A stretch of DNA of 21,424 nucleotides, taken from assembly GCA_025354845.1 (NCBI GenBank), contig JANXMD010000611.1, forward strand, positions 1 through 21,424, given 5' to 3'. Source of the stretch: Verrucomicrobiota bacterium. GTDB taxonomy: Bacteria > Verrucomicrobiota > Verrucomicrobiia > Limisphaerales > UBA9464. The notes under the pieces were generated by a model that saw only the letters and a list, made by a program, of their open reading frames with translations, searched no databases and was not told the origin of the DNA. Shown one piece after another: positions 15,279 through 21,424 of the stretch (position 1 is the first letter of the stretch; every line of letters begins with the position of its first letter). Made by a program: the position numbers and the translations under genes.

Positions 15279-15982
15279 CCCCATCCGCCGCCAACCGCGG
15301 GCGATCTCAACGATCCGCCTTCACGCTGATTGAGCTGCTGCTCTCGATCGGCGCGGCAGCGCTCATTCTCGGGGTCACGCAGACGGCGTTCTTCTCCGCC
15401 CTCCGGCTGCGGAACACCGTCTCGGACGCCGTGGACAGCGCCGCGCCGCTGGAAATGGCCCTTGATACCATCCGAAGGGACATCCAGTGCGCCGTCCCGC
15501 CCAAGGCCTCCGGAGTGCTCTCCGGCGGATTCCGTTCCGGTTCGATCAGCAGCCTCGGCACTGCGCAGGCCGTTGGAATTGAACTCTACACCACTACCGG
15601 CGTCCTCAAGCCCCAGGAACCCTGGGGAGACATCCAGCGGATCAGCTACGGACTTCGCAATTCCGTGGACGCCGGAAACACCTCTCAAGATCTTTACCGC
15701 GGGGTGTGCCGCAATCTGCTTTCGATTTCGACTCCGGAAGTAGAGGACCAATTGCTGTTGCGGGATGTTTCGCGGATCGATTTTGAATGCTTCGACGGCA
15801 CCCAATGGACGCCCAACTGGGACACCACCGACACGAGTTCGGTGTATACCAACCTGCCGGTCGCGGTACGGGTGCGCATCCAATTGGGAAAACCAGGTGC
15901 GGTGCGATCGGATGCTATCGAGATGCTCGTACCGATCGATTCGCAGTCGCGCACCAACTCCACCAGCACCGCGGGAGGCTGA
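15275..15982 (+). CDS. gspJ: Minor pseudopilin GspJ
   Basis: This is a 235-residue pre-pseudopilin with the signal RSAFTLIELLLSIGAAALIL. Cleavage is expected after A15, with Glu at +5 (E20). The body has the GspJ pattern MALDTIRRDIQCAV, SYGLRN and LLLRDVSRIDFECFDG, ending in VAVRVRIQLGKPG. The most likely start is GTG 15275, which overlaps the gspI stop as GTGA and gives a short, basic leader. The longer frame upstream starting at 15107 runs over gspI and gives no sensible leader. GspJ pairs with GspI and GspK at the pseudopilus tip. gspK begins two bases after its stop. Confidence 0.87.
   Translation: MTPSAANRGRSQRSAFTLIELLLSIGAAALILGVTQTAFFSALRLRNTVSDAVDSAAPLEMALDTIRRDIQCAVPPKASGVLSGGFRSGSISSLGTAQAVGIELYTTTGVLKPQEPWGDIQRISYGLRNSVDAGNTSQDLYRGVCRNLLSISTPEVEDQLLLRDVSRIDFECFDGTQWTPNWDTTDTSSVYTNLPVAVRVRIQLGKPGAVRSDAIEMLVPIDSQSRTNSTSTAGG
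15973..15978 (+). promoter_or_regulatory. Strong Shine-Dalgarno for gspK
   Basis: GGGAGG is six bases ahead of ATG 15985 and lies inside the last codons of gspJ. It is one of the few strong ribosome sites in the window and fixes the gspK start. Confidence 0.65.
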
Positions 15983-15984
15983 TC

Positions 15985-17358
15985 ATGCGCTGTTCCCCAT
16001 CCTCATCCTCATCCTCCTCCCGCGTTCCGCGGATGCACGGTACCGGATGCCGCCCGTTTTCGGCTTCGGTGTTGATCATTGTGCTCTGGGTCACCGCCGG
16101 TCTCATTGGTCTGACCATTTATTTCGCCGGATCGATGAGCCTCGAACTCAAGGCATCGGGAAACCGCGCCGCGCACGTCGCGGCGGAGCAGGCCCTTCAG
16201 GGGGCCGCACGCTACGTGGGCTACGTGTTGTCCAACTACGTCACCAACGGAGTGCTGGTCACCAACAACCTCTACCTCAGCGAGCCGCTGACCATCGGTG
16301 AATCCAAGGTGTGGATGCTGGGGCGCAACACCACCGCAGCCACCGTCACCGAGCCGGTATTTGGGCTCACCGACGAGGGCGCGAAGTTAAACCTGAACCG
16401 TGCCAATTCGAATGCCCTGGCGTCGCTTCCCGGCATGAGCAGTGACCTGGCCGCGGCCATCGTCGACTGGCGCAGCACCAACGGCACGCTGTCACTCGGC
16501 TACACCAGTCTTGGCTACTCAGCGAAGCACGCACCGTTTGAATCAGTCGATGAACTGCGTCTGGTGAATGGACTGACGCTCGACTACCTCACCGGCGACG
16601 ACCTGAATCGCAATGGCATTCTCGACACGGAGGAACGCAGCCTGACCGGGTCGCGCGAGCCAACCCCCGGATTGCTGGAGACCACGACGGTGTTCAGTCG
16701 CGAACCCAACTTCCACTCCGACGGGACTTCCCTAACGAACGTGAATACTCGGGCGCAGATCGATTCCCTGCTGAGCTCGGCGTTCGGGACCACACGAGGC
16801 CGCCAGATCCTGACCCAGCTGGGATTCACGCCCAGAAACAACCCCACGTTCACCAGTCTGCTGCGATTTTACCTCAGCAGCGGGTTGAGCGCCGACGACT
16901 TCATCCGGATTAGTCCCAATCTCTCAACCACGACCAATACCTACACCTACGGACGCGTGAACATCAACACGGCGAGCCGAGAAGTGCTGACCGCGCTCCT
17001 GGTGGGGGCCGGAATGAATGCACAATCGGTGGACAGTGCGGTTTCAACTCTGGTCAGCTACCGCCAACAAAACCCCACGTCGTTGACGACCGTTGCCTGG
17101 TTGGTGACTGCTTTGGGAAGAACGCATCCCGTCGTAACCACTTTGGCTGGCCGCGATCTCATAACTACACGCAGCTTCCAGTACACAGCCGATCTAGCCG
17201 CAGTGGGTCCGATGGGTCGGGGATATGCCCGCGTGAAGTTTGTTTTCGATCTCAGTGATGGAACGCCAAAGATCATACATCGACAGGAGCTTACTCGCCT
17301 CGGCTGGGCGCTCGGTGAGCGCGTTCGCACTCAGACGCTGGCCATGAACACACCATGA
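15985..17358 (+). CDS. gspK: Minor pseudopilin GspK
   Basis: This is a 457-residue protein, the large pseudopilin that caps the pseudopilus. After a Ser-rich leader comes FSASVLIIVLWVTAGLIGLT. The usual Glu at +5 is missing, as is normal in GspK. The body shows KLNLNRANSNALASLPGM (134-151), then APFESVDELRLVNGL (183-197) and VNINTASREVLTALL, the helix-hairpin-helix pattern of GspK. DLNRNGILDTEE (206-217) is a complete 12-residue EF-hand-type loop, in line with calcium sites known in GspK. The start ATG 15985 is set by a strong ribosome site. The leader is encoded by TCCTCA-type repeats. The gspL start overlaps its stop as ATGA. Confidence 0.92.
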   Translation: MRCSPSSSSSSSRVPRMHGTGCRPFSASVLIIVLWVTAGLIGLTIYFAGSMSLELKASGNRAAHVAAEQALQGAARYVGYVLSNYVTNGVLVTNNLYLSEPLTIGESKVWMLGRNTTAATVTEPVFGLTDEGAKLNLNRANSNALASLPGMSSDLAAAIVDWRSTNGTLSLGYTSLGYSAKHAPFESVDELRLVNGLTLDYLTGDDLNRNGILDTEERSLTGSREPTPGLLETTTVFSREPNFHSDGTSLTNVNTRAQIDSLLSSAFGTTRGRQILTQLGFTPRNNPTFTSLLRFYLSSGLSADDFIRISPNLSTTTNTYTYGRVNINTASREVLTALLVGAGMNAQSVDSAVSTLVSYRQQNPTSLTTVAWLVTALGRTHPVVTTLAGRDLITTRSFQYTADLAAVGPMGRGYARVKFVFDLSDGTPKIIHRQELTRLGWALGERVRTQTLAMNTP

Positions 17359-18821
17359 TCGACCTTTTGAAACTGAGGGGAGGCCAGCGGCGAAAGCCCA
17401 AGTCCGTGCTCGGACTCTCGATTGATGGCACCCGTGCGGAAGGAGCCGTGCTCCGCTTGACCAACGGGGCGCTTGAGCTCGGCCCGGTGGTCTCCATTCA
17501 GCTGCCTGCCGCGCCGGAAACCCCCGGTGCCGATCTCCCCGCAATCGGCCGCGCGCTCCGCGAACAACTGGACGCCGCCGGAATTCGTGAGCGCTTTTGC
17601 CTGATCACCCTGCCCTGCACGGGACTGTTGGTGACCCAGACCGAGCTTCCCGACCTTCCGGAGGCTGACGCGGTAAGCCTGCTGCAGATGGAAGCCGAGC
17701 GCGGCTTTCACACCGATACCACCGGCCTTCGGGTGGCCGATTCGCGATGCGCGCTGGGGGGGGGCCGTCAGTTTGTCACACTCGCGGCGCAACCCGAGGC
17801 GCGTTCCACCGCCCTGGAACAAATGCTGACCGCGGCACGTCTGAAGCTCGCCGGGTTCTCCCCGTCCATCAGCGAGCTCCAGGACCCCGGCGACGCCGCG
17901 CACGAGGGTGTCGCCGCCGTATTGCTGGCTCCCGGTTCCTCTCAGGCGGCGTTTCAGATCACCGCCGGCGGCGGCATCGCGGCGCTTCGCTCCATCGAAG
18001 GCGTCGTCGATACCGCCTCGGGTACCCCGGTAGCCCGCCCTGAACCCATCGCACGGGAACTGCGCATCACGCTGGGCCAGCTTCCGGCCGAACTCGAATC
18101 CCGAGTTCGCCGCGTGCGTGTCTTCGGCCCTCGCGATCTCGCGGAATCCTTGGCTGCAAGTCTGCGCACGAAGCTCGCCCCTTCGGGATTTGAGGTCGAG
18201 GCCGCGTTGGTTCCTGCAGCCCCGGTTGCCGGCAGCCCCGCACTTCCCACCAATGCGCCCTTCAACGCCGCGGTGGCCGCGGCCGCTCGGTTCCTGGTCG
18301 GAATCCCCGCGCGGCTTGAATTCCTTCCCCCTCGCCCTTCCGCGTTGGAGCAATTCCTCGCCCGCCATACCTCCGGACGCCTCCGCACCACCTGGTTTGT
18401 CGCGGGCGCCGTGACCGCAGTGGTGTTGCTCGCGTTTCTAGTTCAACAGATTCAGCTGTCGCTGCTGGAATCGCGCTGGGCCCGAATGTCGGTGAAGGTG
18501 AAGCAACTGGAACTGACCCAGCAGCAGATCCGGCAGTTTCGCCCCTGGGCTTCCGAATCCTTCCGCAGTCTGCAGATTCTCCAAGCGCTGTCGCTGGCCT
18601 TTCCGGAAAGCGGCTCGGTGAACGCCAAGCTCATCGAAATCCGCGAATCCGGCGAAGTCGTGTGCACCGGCACGGCCTCCGACAGCGGATCGGTGCTCCA
18701 GATGATGGATCGCCTGAACGCGACGCCAGGAGTCAGCGTCCTGCATCGCGACCAGATCCGCGGCAAGGCGCCGCTGCAGTTCAATTTCACCTTCCATTGG
18801 ACCGGAGGCGCCAACCCATGA
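17355..18821 (+). CDS. gspL: GspL-like assembly protein (PilM-like plus PilN-like)
   Basis: This is a 488-residue bitopic protein. The first 330 or so residues look like the cytoplasmic actin-type fold of GspL/PilM (VLGLSIDGTRAEGAVLRL; VAAVLLAPGSSQAAF), one membrane segment follows (about 346-366), and the remaining part is periplasmic and PilN-like: a coiled coil (VKVKQLELTQQQIRQF), then a ferredoxin-like segment with VCTGTASDSGSVLQMMDRLN. In type II systems GspL recruits GspE and binds GspM. ATG 17355 overlaps the gspK stop. The PilM-type nucleotide-binding glycines are not well kept, as is common in GspL. A run of nine G at 17756-17764 encodes LGGG, a possible slippage site. The gspM start overlaps its stop. 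Confidence 0.83.
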   Translation: MIDLLKLRGGQRRKPKSVLGLSIDGTRAEGAVLRLTNGALELGPVVSIQLPAAPETPGADLPAIGRALREQLDAAGIRERFCLITLPCTGLLVTQTELPDLPEADAVSLLQMEAERGFHTDTTGLRVADSRCALGGGRQFVTLAAQPEARSTALEQMLTAARLKLAGFSPSISELQDPGDAAHEGVAAVLLAPGSSQAAFQITAGGGIAALRSIEGVVDTASGTPVARPEPIARELRITLGQLPAELESRVRRVRVFGPRDLAESLAASLRTKLAPSGFEVEAALVPAAPVAGSPALPTNAPFNAAVAAAARFLVGIPARLEFLPPRPSALEQFLARHTSGRLRTTWFVAGAVTAVVLLAFLVQQIQLSLLESRWARMSVKVKQLELTQQQIRQFRPWASESFRSLQILQALSLAFPESGSVNAKLIEIRESGEVVCTGTASDSGSVLQMMDRLNATPGVSVLHRDQIRGKAPLQFNFTFHWTGGANP

Positions 18822-19354
18822 AGATCGAGAATCGCCAGCGTTTCCTGCTGATCCTCACCGTGGTCGCCGCCGGGCTTTATATGGCGGATTTGGCGGTGTT
18901 CGAACCGCTCGCCGGATGGTGGTCGGCCCGCTCAGCACGTATCGCCGTGCTCCGGAAGCAGGTGAACGAGGGCCAGCAACTCCTGGAACGCGACCGAGGG
19001 CTCCGGAGCCGCTGGGATCGAATCCGCACCAATTCCCTGCCCGCCGATCCCTCTCTCGCCGAACAGCGTGTGCTCAAGTCGATCGATTCCTGGGCTCGCG
19101 AATCGGGCGCCGAGATCGTGGACCGCATCCCGCAGTGGAAGGGCGACGCTGACGACCATCAAACTCTGAACTGCCGCATCGAAGCGACGGGATCCCTCAG
19201 CAGCCTCACCCAGTTGCTTTACAAGATCGAGAAGGGTCCCATGACCCTGAAGCTGGATTCCCTCCAACTCGGCAGTCGTGACAACTCAGGCCAGCTCCTC
19301 ACCCTGGGAATCCAGGTGAACGGACTGGTCCTCGCGGCCCCCAACAAGCCATGA
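18818..19354 (+). CDS. gspM: GspM/PilO-like inner-membrane protein
   Basis: This is a 178-residue bitopic protein with a short cytoplasmic N-terminus, a membrane segment (about 9-29, LLILTVVAAGLYMADLAVF), a coiled coil (about 38-62, IAVLRKQVNEGQQLLERDRG) and a periplasmic ferredoxin-like domain containing CRIEATGSLSSLTQLLYKIE (from about residue 118) and ending in TLGIQVNGLVL. This is the GspM/PilO layout. It is expected to pair with the GspL-like protein. ATG 18818 overlaps the gspL stop as ATGA. The longer upstream frame from 18662 is a shadow. PilO would be an equally fair name; the operon favours GspM. Confidence 0.83.
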   Translation: MKIENRQRFLLILTVVAAGLYMADLAVFEPLAGWWSARSARIAVLRKQVNEGQQLLERDRGLRSRWDRIRTNSLPADPSLAEQRVLKSIDSWARESGAEIVDRIPQWKGDADDHQTLNCRIEATGSLSSLTQLLYKIEKGPMTLKLDSLQLGSRDNSGQLLTLGIQVNGLVLAAPNKP

Positions 19355-20058
19355 CGACGCCTTCCTCATCCCCGCGCGGAATCCTCTCTCGGCCGGTCGT
19401 GTGGCTCTCCGGGGCGCTGATTGTCGCTGCATTTGCCGGTCTCAGCGGGCTCCGAGCCCAGGAGTCGCGTCGACGGTCCGAAGACCGCGCCTCCGGTGAG
19501 CGCCGGGACACTGCGGTCACCGCAACGAATGGTGCCCCCCGAAAGGATGGCGGCGACTTCCAGTCCGCAGCCCGACTCATTGCGGATCGCAACATCTTCG
19601 ACCCGGAACGGCAGCCCCGAACACCCGGTTCAGCGCCACGTCCCGTCGTGAGACCGCAAGTAAAGGCCGACGCCCCGGAGTTCGGTCTGGTGGGTATCAT
19701 GAACTACTCGCGCGGTCGGTTTGCGTTCTTCGATGGCAACGCGTCGGAATACCGCAAGGCCCTCCAACAAAATGCCACCATCGGCGGACACACCGTCACG
19801 GGCATCACCGGCAATTCCGTCACCCTAGCGCAGGGGACGAATGCGAAGCCGGTGGAACTCCACGTGGGTACCCGCCTGCGCAAGAACAGCGACGGCGCTT
19901 GGGAACTGGCCAGCGGCGGAGGATCCACTTTCAGTCCGAAGAGCAGCACTTCGGAAACCACTGGCGACGCCCCGTCGTCCGGTGCCTCCACCGGCAACGC
20001 CGGCGAGGATGAGGTTTTGAAGCGGCTGTTGAAAAAACGAGAACAGGAGATGAAATGA
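19351..20058 (+). CDS. GspC/PilP-like connector protein
   Basis: This is a 235-residue bitopic protein: a membrane segment (about 15-34, VVWLSGALIVAAFAGLSGL), a charged linker, and a homology-region-like beta domain (about 72-180) that starts with ARLIADRNIFDPE and continues with FGLVGIMNYSRGRFAFFDG and PVELHVGTRLRK. The RNIF motif and the beta pattern are those of GspC HR and PilP domains, which link the inner-membrane platform to the secretin N-domains. No PDZ domain follows; the C-terminus is Ser/Gly-rich and ends in a short charged helix (EDEVLKRLLKKREQEMK). ATG 19351 overlaps the gspM stop, and the stop overlaps the gspD start. I leave the symbol blank because it sits in the PilP position (after the PilO-like gene), not the usual gspC position before gspD-E. 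Confidence 0.75.
   Translation: MTTPSSSPRGILSRPVVWLSGALIVAAFAGLSGLRAQESRRRSEDRASGERRDTAVTATNGAPRKDGGDFQSAARLIADRNIFDPERQPRTPGSAPRPVVRPQVKADAPEFGLVGIMNYSRGRFAFFDGNASEYRKALQQNATIGGHTVTGITGNSVTLAQGTNAKPVELHVGTRLRKNSDGAWELASGGGSTFSPKSSTSETTGDAPSSGASTGNAGEDEVLKRLLKKREQEMK
20045..20049 (+). promoter_or_regulatory. Shine-Dalgarno for the secretin N-part gene
   Basis: AGGAG lies five bases ahead of ATG 20055, within the last codons of the connector gene. It supports the first of the two adjacent ATGs (20055 and 20058). Confidence 0.55.
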
Positions 20059-21335
20059 TGCATTCGATCACCCGCACCGTGACGGCGGCCTGCGCCGTCG
20101 GCTGGTTGACCACAGCCGTGGCCCAGGACGCCGCTGCGCCGGCCACCACTGTCGTGAGCCAGGCGGATGCCAAGGCGCCCGCCACCGCCGCTTCCAGACC
20201 CGCAACGACGTCGTCAACTCCCGACGAGATCCGGCTCAATTTCCGCAACGCCCCGCTGGAACTCGTCCTGGAGTACCTGAGCGAGGCCGCCGGGTTCATC
20301 ATCGTCCTCGACACACCCGCCAAAGGCACCGTCAACATCATCAGCAGCAAACCCGTCACTCGCGACGAGGCCGTCGACCTGCTGAACTCCGTGCTCAACA
20401 AGAACGGCCTTGCCGCCATTCGCGACGGCCGGACGCTCACCGTTGTGGACCGCGTGACCGCGAAGACCCGGGACATTCCGGTGAAGGTCAACAACGACCC
20501 AACCTTGATTCCCAAGAACGACGAGATCGTCACCCAGATCATTCCCATCCGCTTCGTCGAGGCCGACCAATTGGTGAAGGACCTGTCCACCTTCATCTCG
20601 CCGCAGGCCACCTTTGTGGCAAACGCGGCGGGGAATTCGATCGTGATGACTGACACCCAGTCGAACATCCGCCACATCGTGGAGATCATCAAGGCGATCG
20701 ACACCAGTGCGGAGTCCGAGACCCAGATCCGGGTGTTCCATTTAAAGCACGCAAGTCCTGCTGATGTCTCCAATGCCCTGTCGAGTGTCTTCCCCAGCAA
20801 CACCGGGGGTGGCAACAACAACCAAGCCCCGGTTCGCTTTGGCGGCGCGGGCGGATTTGGTGGATTTGGCGGTGGTGGTTTCGGTGGGGGTGGTTTCGGT
20901 GGGGGTGGAGGCGGTCGAGGCGGGGGTGGCGGTGCCGCAGCAGCCGGATCCGCGGCCCAAAGCGATCGAATCAAGCGCGCCAGCCAGGTGCTCGCGGTCG
21001 CCGACGGTCGCACCTCCTCGGTGATCGTCACCGCGTCCAAGGATATGATGAATCAGATCGCGATCATGGTTCGCGAACTCGATGTCCCCGCGCTGCGCGA
21101 TCAGCAGGTCTTCGTCTTCCACATGACCAACGGCGATCCCCAGCAGGCGCTGCAGGTTCTTCAGAATATGTTCCAGACCAGCACGACGAGCCGCAGCGGT
21201 TCCTCCAGCTCGTCGCAGAACAGCGCCCTCATGCAACGCCAGCAGAACAACACCACAACGACGGGAAGCAGCAGTTCGGGCACCTCTTTCGGCAGCGGTT
21301 CCACCGGCCGAACCGGCGGTGGCCAGTTGTTCTAA
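20055..21335 (+). CDS. GspD-like secretin periplasmic part, without the secretin barrel
   Basis: This is a 426-residue protein with a signal peptide (ends near AVAQDAA, residue 24). Domains in order: N0-type (about 57-135, LNFRNAPLELVLEYLSEAAG), N1-type (about 158-215, IPIRFVEADQLVKDL, TQSNIRHIVEIIKAID), N2-type (about 224-345, FHLKHASPADVSNAL, SSVIVTASKDMMNQIAIMV) interrupted by a Gly-rich insert (about 263-294), and the start of a further repeat (VFHMTNGDPQQALQVLQNMF). The protein then ends in a Ser/Thr/Gly/Asn-rich tail and a TAA stop. A usual GspD is 600-700 residues and carries a C-terminal secretin barrel, which is absent here. A new ORF starts 30 bases later. I see no frameshift: the tail is low-complexity and the stop is clean. 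The function is inferred to be the periplasmic ring of the T2SS channel; the symbol is withheld because the barrel is missing. Confidence 0.85.
   Translation: MMHSITRTVTAACAVGWLTTAVAQDAAAPATTVVSQADAKAPATAASRPATTSSTPDEIRLNFRNAPLELVLEYLSEAAGFIIVLDTPAKGTVNIISSKPVTRDEAVDLLNSVLNKNGLAAIRDGRTLTVVDRVTAKTRDIPVKVNNDPTLIPKNDEIVTQIIPIRFVEADQLVKDLSTFISPQATFVANAAGNSIVMTDTQSNIRHIVEIIKAIDTSAESETQIRVFHLKHASPADVSNALSSVFPSNTGGGNNNQAPVRFGGAGGFGGFGGGGFGGGGFGGGGGGRGGGGGAAAAGSAAQSDRIKRASQVLAVADGRTSSVIVTASKDMMNQIAIMVRELDVPALRDQQVFVFHMTNGDPQQALQVLQNMFQTSTTSRSGSSSSSQNSALMQRQQNNTTTTGSSSSGTSFGSGSTGRTGGGQLF
20874..20903 (+). repeat. Tandem 15-bp repeat coding for a Gly-rich insert
   Basis: Two perfect copies of GGTGGTTTCGGTGGG lie back to back, inside a broader G-rich stretch (about 20841-20940) that codes for the FGGGG-type loop of the secretin N-part. 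Copy number could vary between strains. Confidence 0.8.
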
Positions 21336-21365
21336 ACCGTGCATAACCCAATACGGACGATTCCC

Positions 21366-21424
21366 ATGAACACGGATTTCTCTTTTCTCAGGCGTTTGCT
21401 CTCGGTGCTGCTGATTCTCGCCGG
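21366..21424 (+). CDS. Start of a further ORF with a signal-peptide-like N-terminus (cut by the window)
   Basis: Only 19 full codons are visible: ATG at 21366 followed by NTDFSFLRRLLSVLLILA. Two Arg before a hydrophobic run look like an export signal. It follows the truncated secretin gene by 30 bases on the same strand, so it is probably the next operon gene and a candidate for the missing secretin barrel. The function cannot be read from this fragment. Confidence 0.55.
   Translation, partial: MNTDFSFLRRLLSVLLILA

Noticed and set aside
15991..16020. TCCTCA-type short repeats in the gspK leader as a phase-variation switch
   Set aside because: Fewer than three full six-base copies, and a six-base unit keeps the frame, so copy change would not switch the gene off.
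17331..18368. 345-codon minus-strand ORF opposite gspL
   Set aside because: Antisense frame with Gly/Arg-rich product and no domain; gspL is held in place by overlaps on both sides.
19931..21040. 369-codon minus-strand ORF with a poly-Pro run, opposite the secretin gene
   Set aside because: The Pro-rich run is simply the antisense of the Gly-rich repeat; the plus-strand frame carries secretin N-domains.

Overview
The window is GC-rich and densely coded. It looks like chromosomal DNA of a Gram-negative bacterium, most probably a member of the Verrucomicrobiota or the wider PVC group. This placement rests on protein style (pseudopilin leaders of the AFTLVE type, a long AsmA-like protein, glycine-rich secreted proteins, many starts without a Shine-Dalgarno) and on a complete inner-membrane type II secretion operon. 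There is no rRNA or other marker, so it is a guess. I see no tRNA, rRNA, CRISPR, transposase or prophage gene.

The left half (1-9865) is read entirely on the minus strand. From right to left in the window, which is the order of transcription, it holds folE2 (zinc-independent GTP cyclohydrolase), a 1186-residue AsmA-like envelope protein ending in a good intrinsic terminator, an M20 dipeptidase with a Cys/His-rich tail, and a COG0523/CobW-type GTPase. These are followed by a tightly packed group: a DUF58 protein, a SorA-like sulfite dehydrogenase (Tat signal, molybdenum cofactor), a SorB-like monohaem cytochrome c, and the 5' end of a BatA-type von Willebrand protein that runs off the left edge. 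DUF58 and BatA normally sit together in a MoxR/Bat operon; here a sulfite dehydrogenase pair lies between them, joined by 4-base stop/start overlaps.

A 222-base divergent intergenic region (9866-10087) separates the two halves. The right half (10088-21424) is all on the plus strand. It opens with a secreted glycine-rich protein and a perfect 9-bp hairpin, then a type II secretion operon in the order E-F-G-H-I-J-K-L-M-C-D. Most junctions from G onward overlap or nearly touch. E is the ATPase, F the platform protein, G-K the pseudopilins, L a PilM+PilN-like cytoplasmic/inner-membrane protein, M PilO-like, and the C-like protein resembles the HR/PilP connector. The tail L-M-C-D therefore follows the order of pilMNOPQ. 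No prepilin peptidase lies in the window.

The most interesting point is the secretin. The D-like gene ends with a normal stop after 426 residues. It carries the N0/N1/N2-type periplasmic domains, part of another repeat and a Gly-rich insert, but no C-terminal secretin barrel. A new ORF with a signal-peptide-like start begins 30 bases later and runs off the window. The outer-membrane channel may therefore be split over two genes.

Other points worth a look are the metal-binding tail of the M20 peptidase next to a metallochaperone-type GTPase, with folE2 nearby; the sulfite dehydrogenase inside the Bat-type operon; and a run of nine G within gspL.
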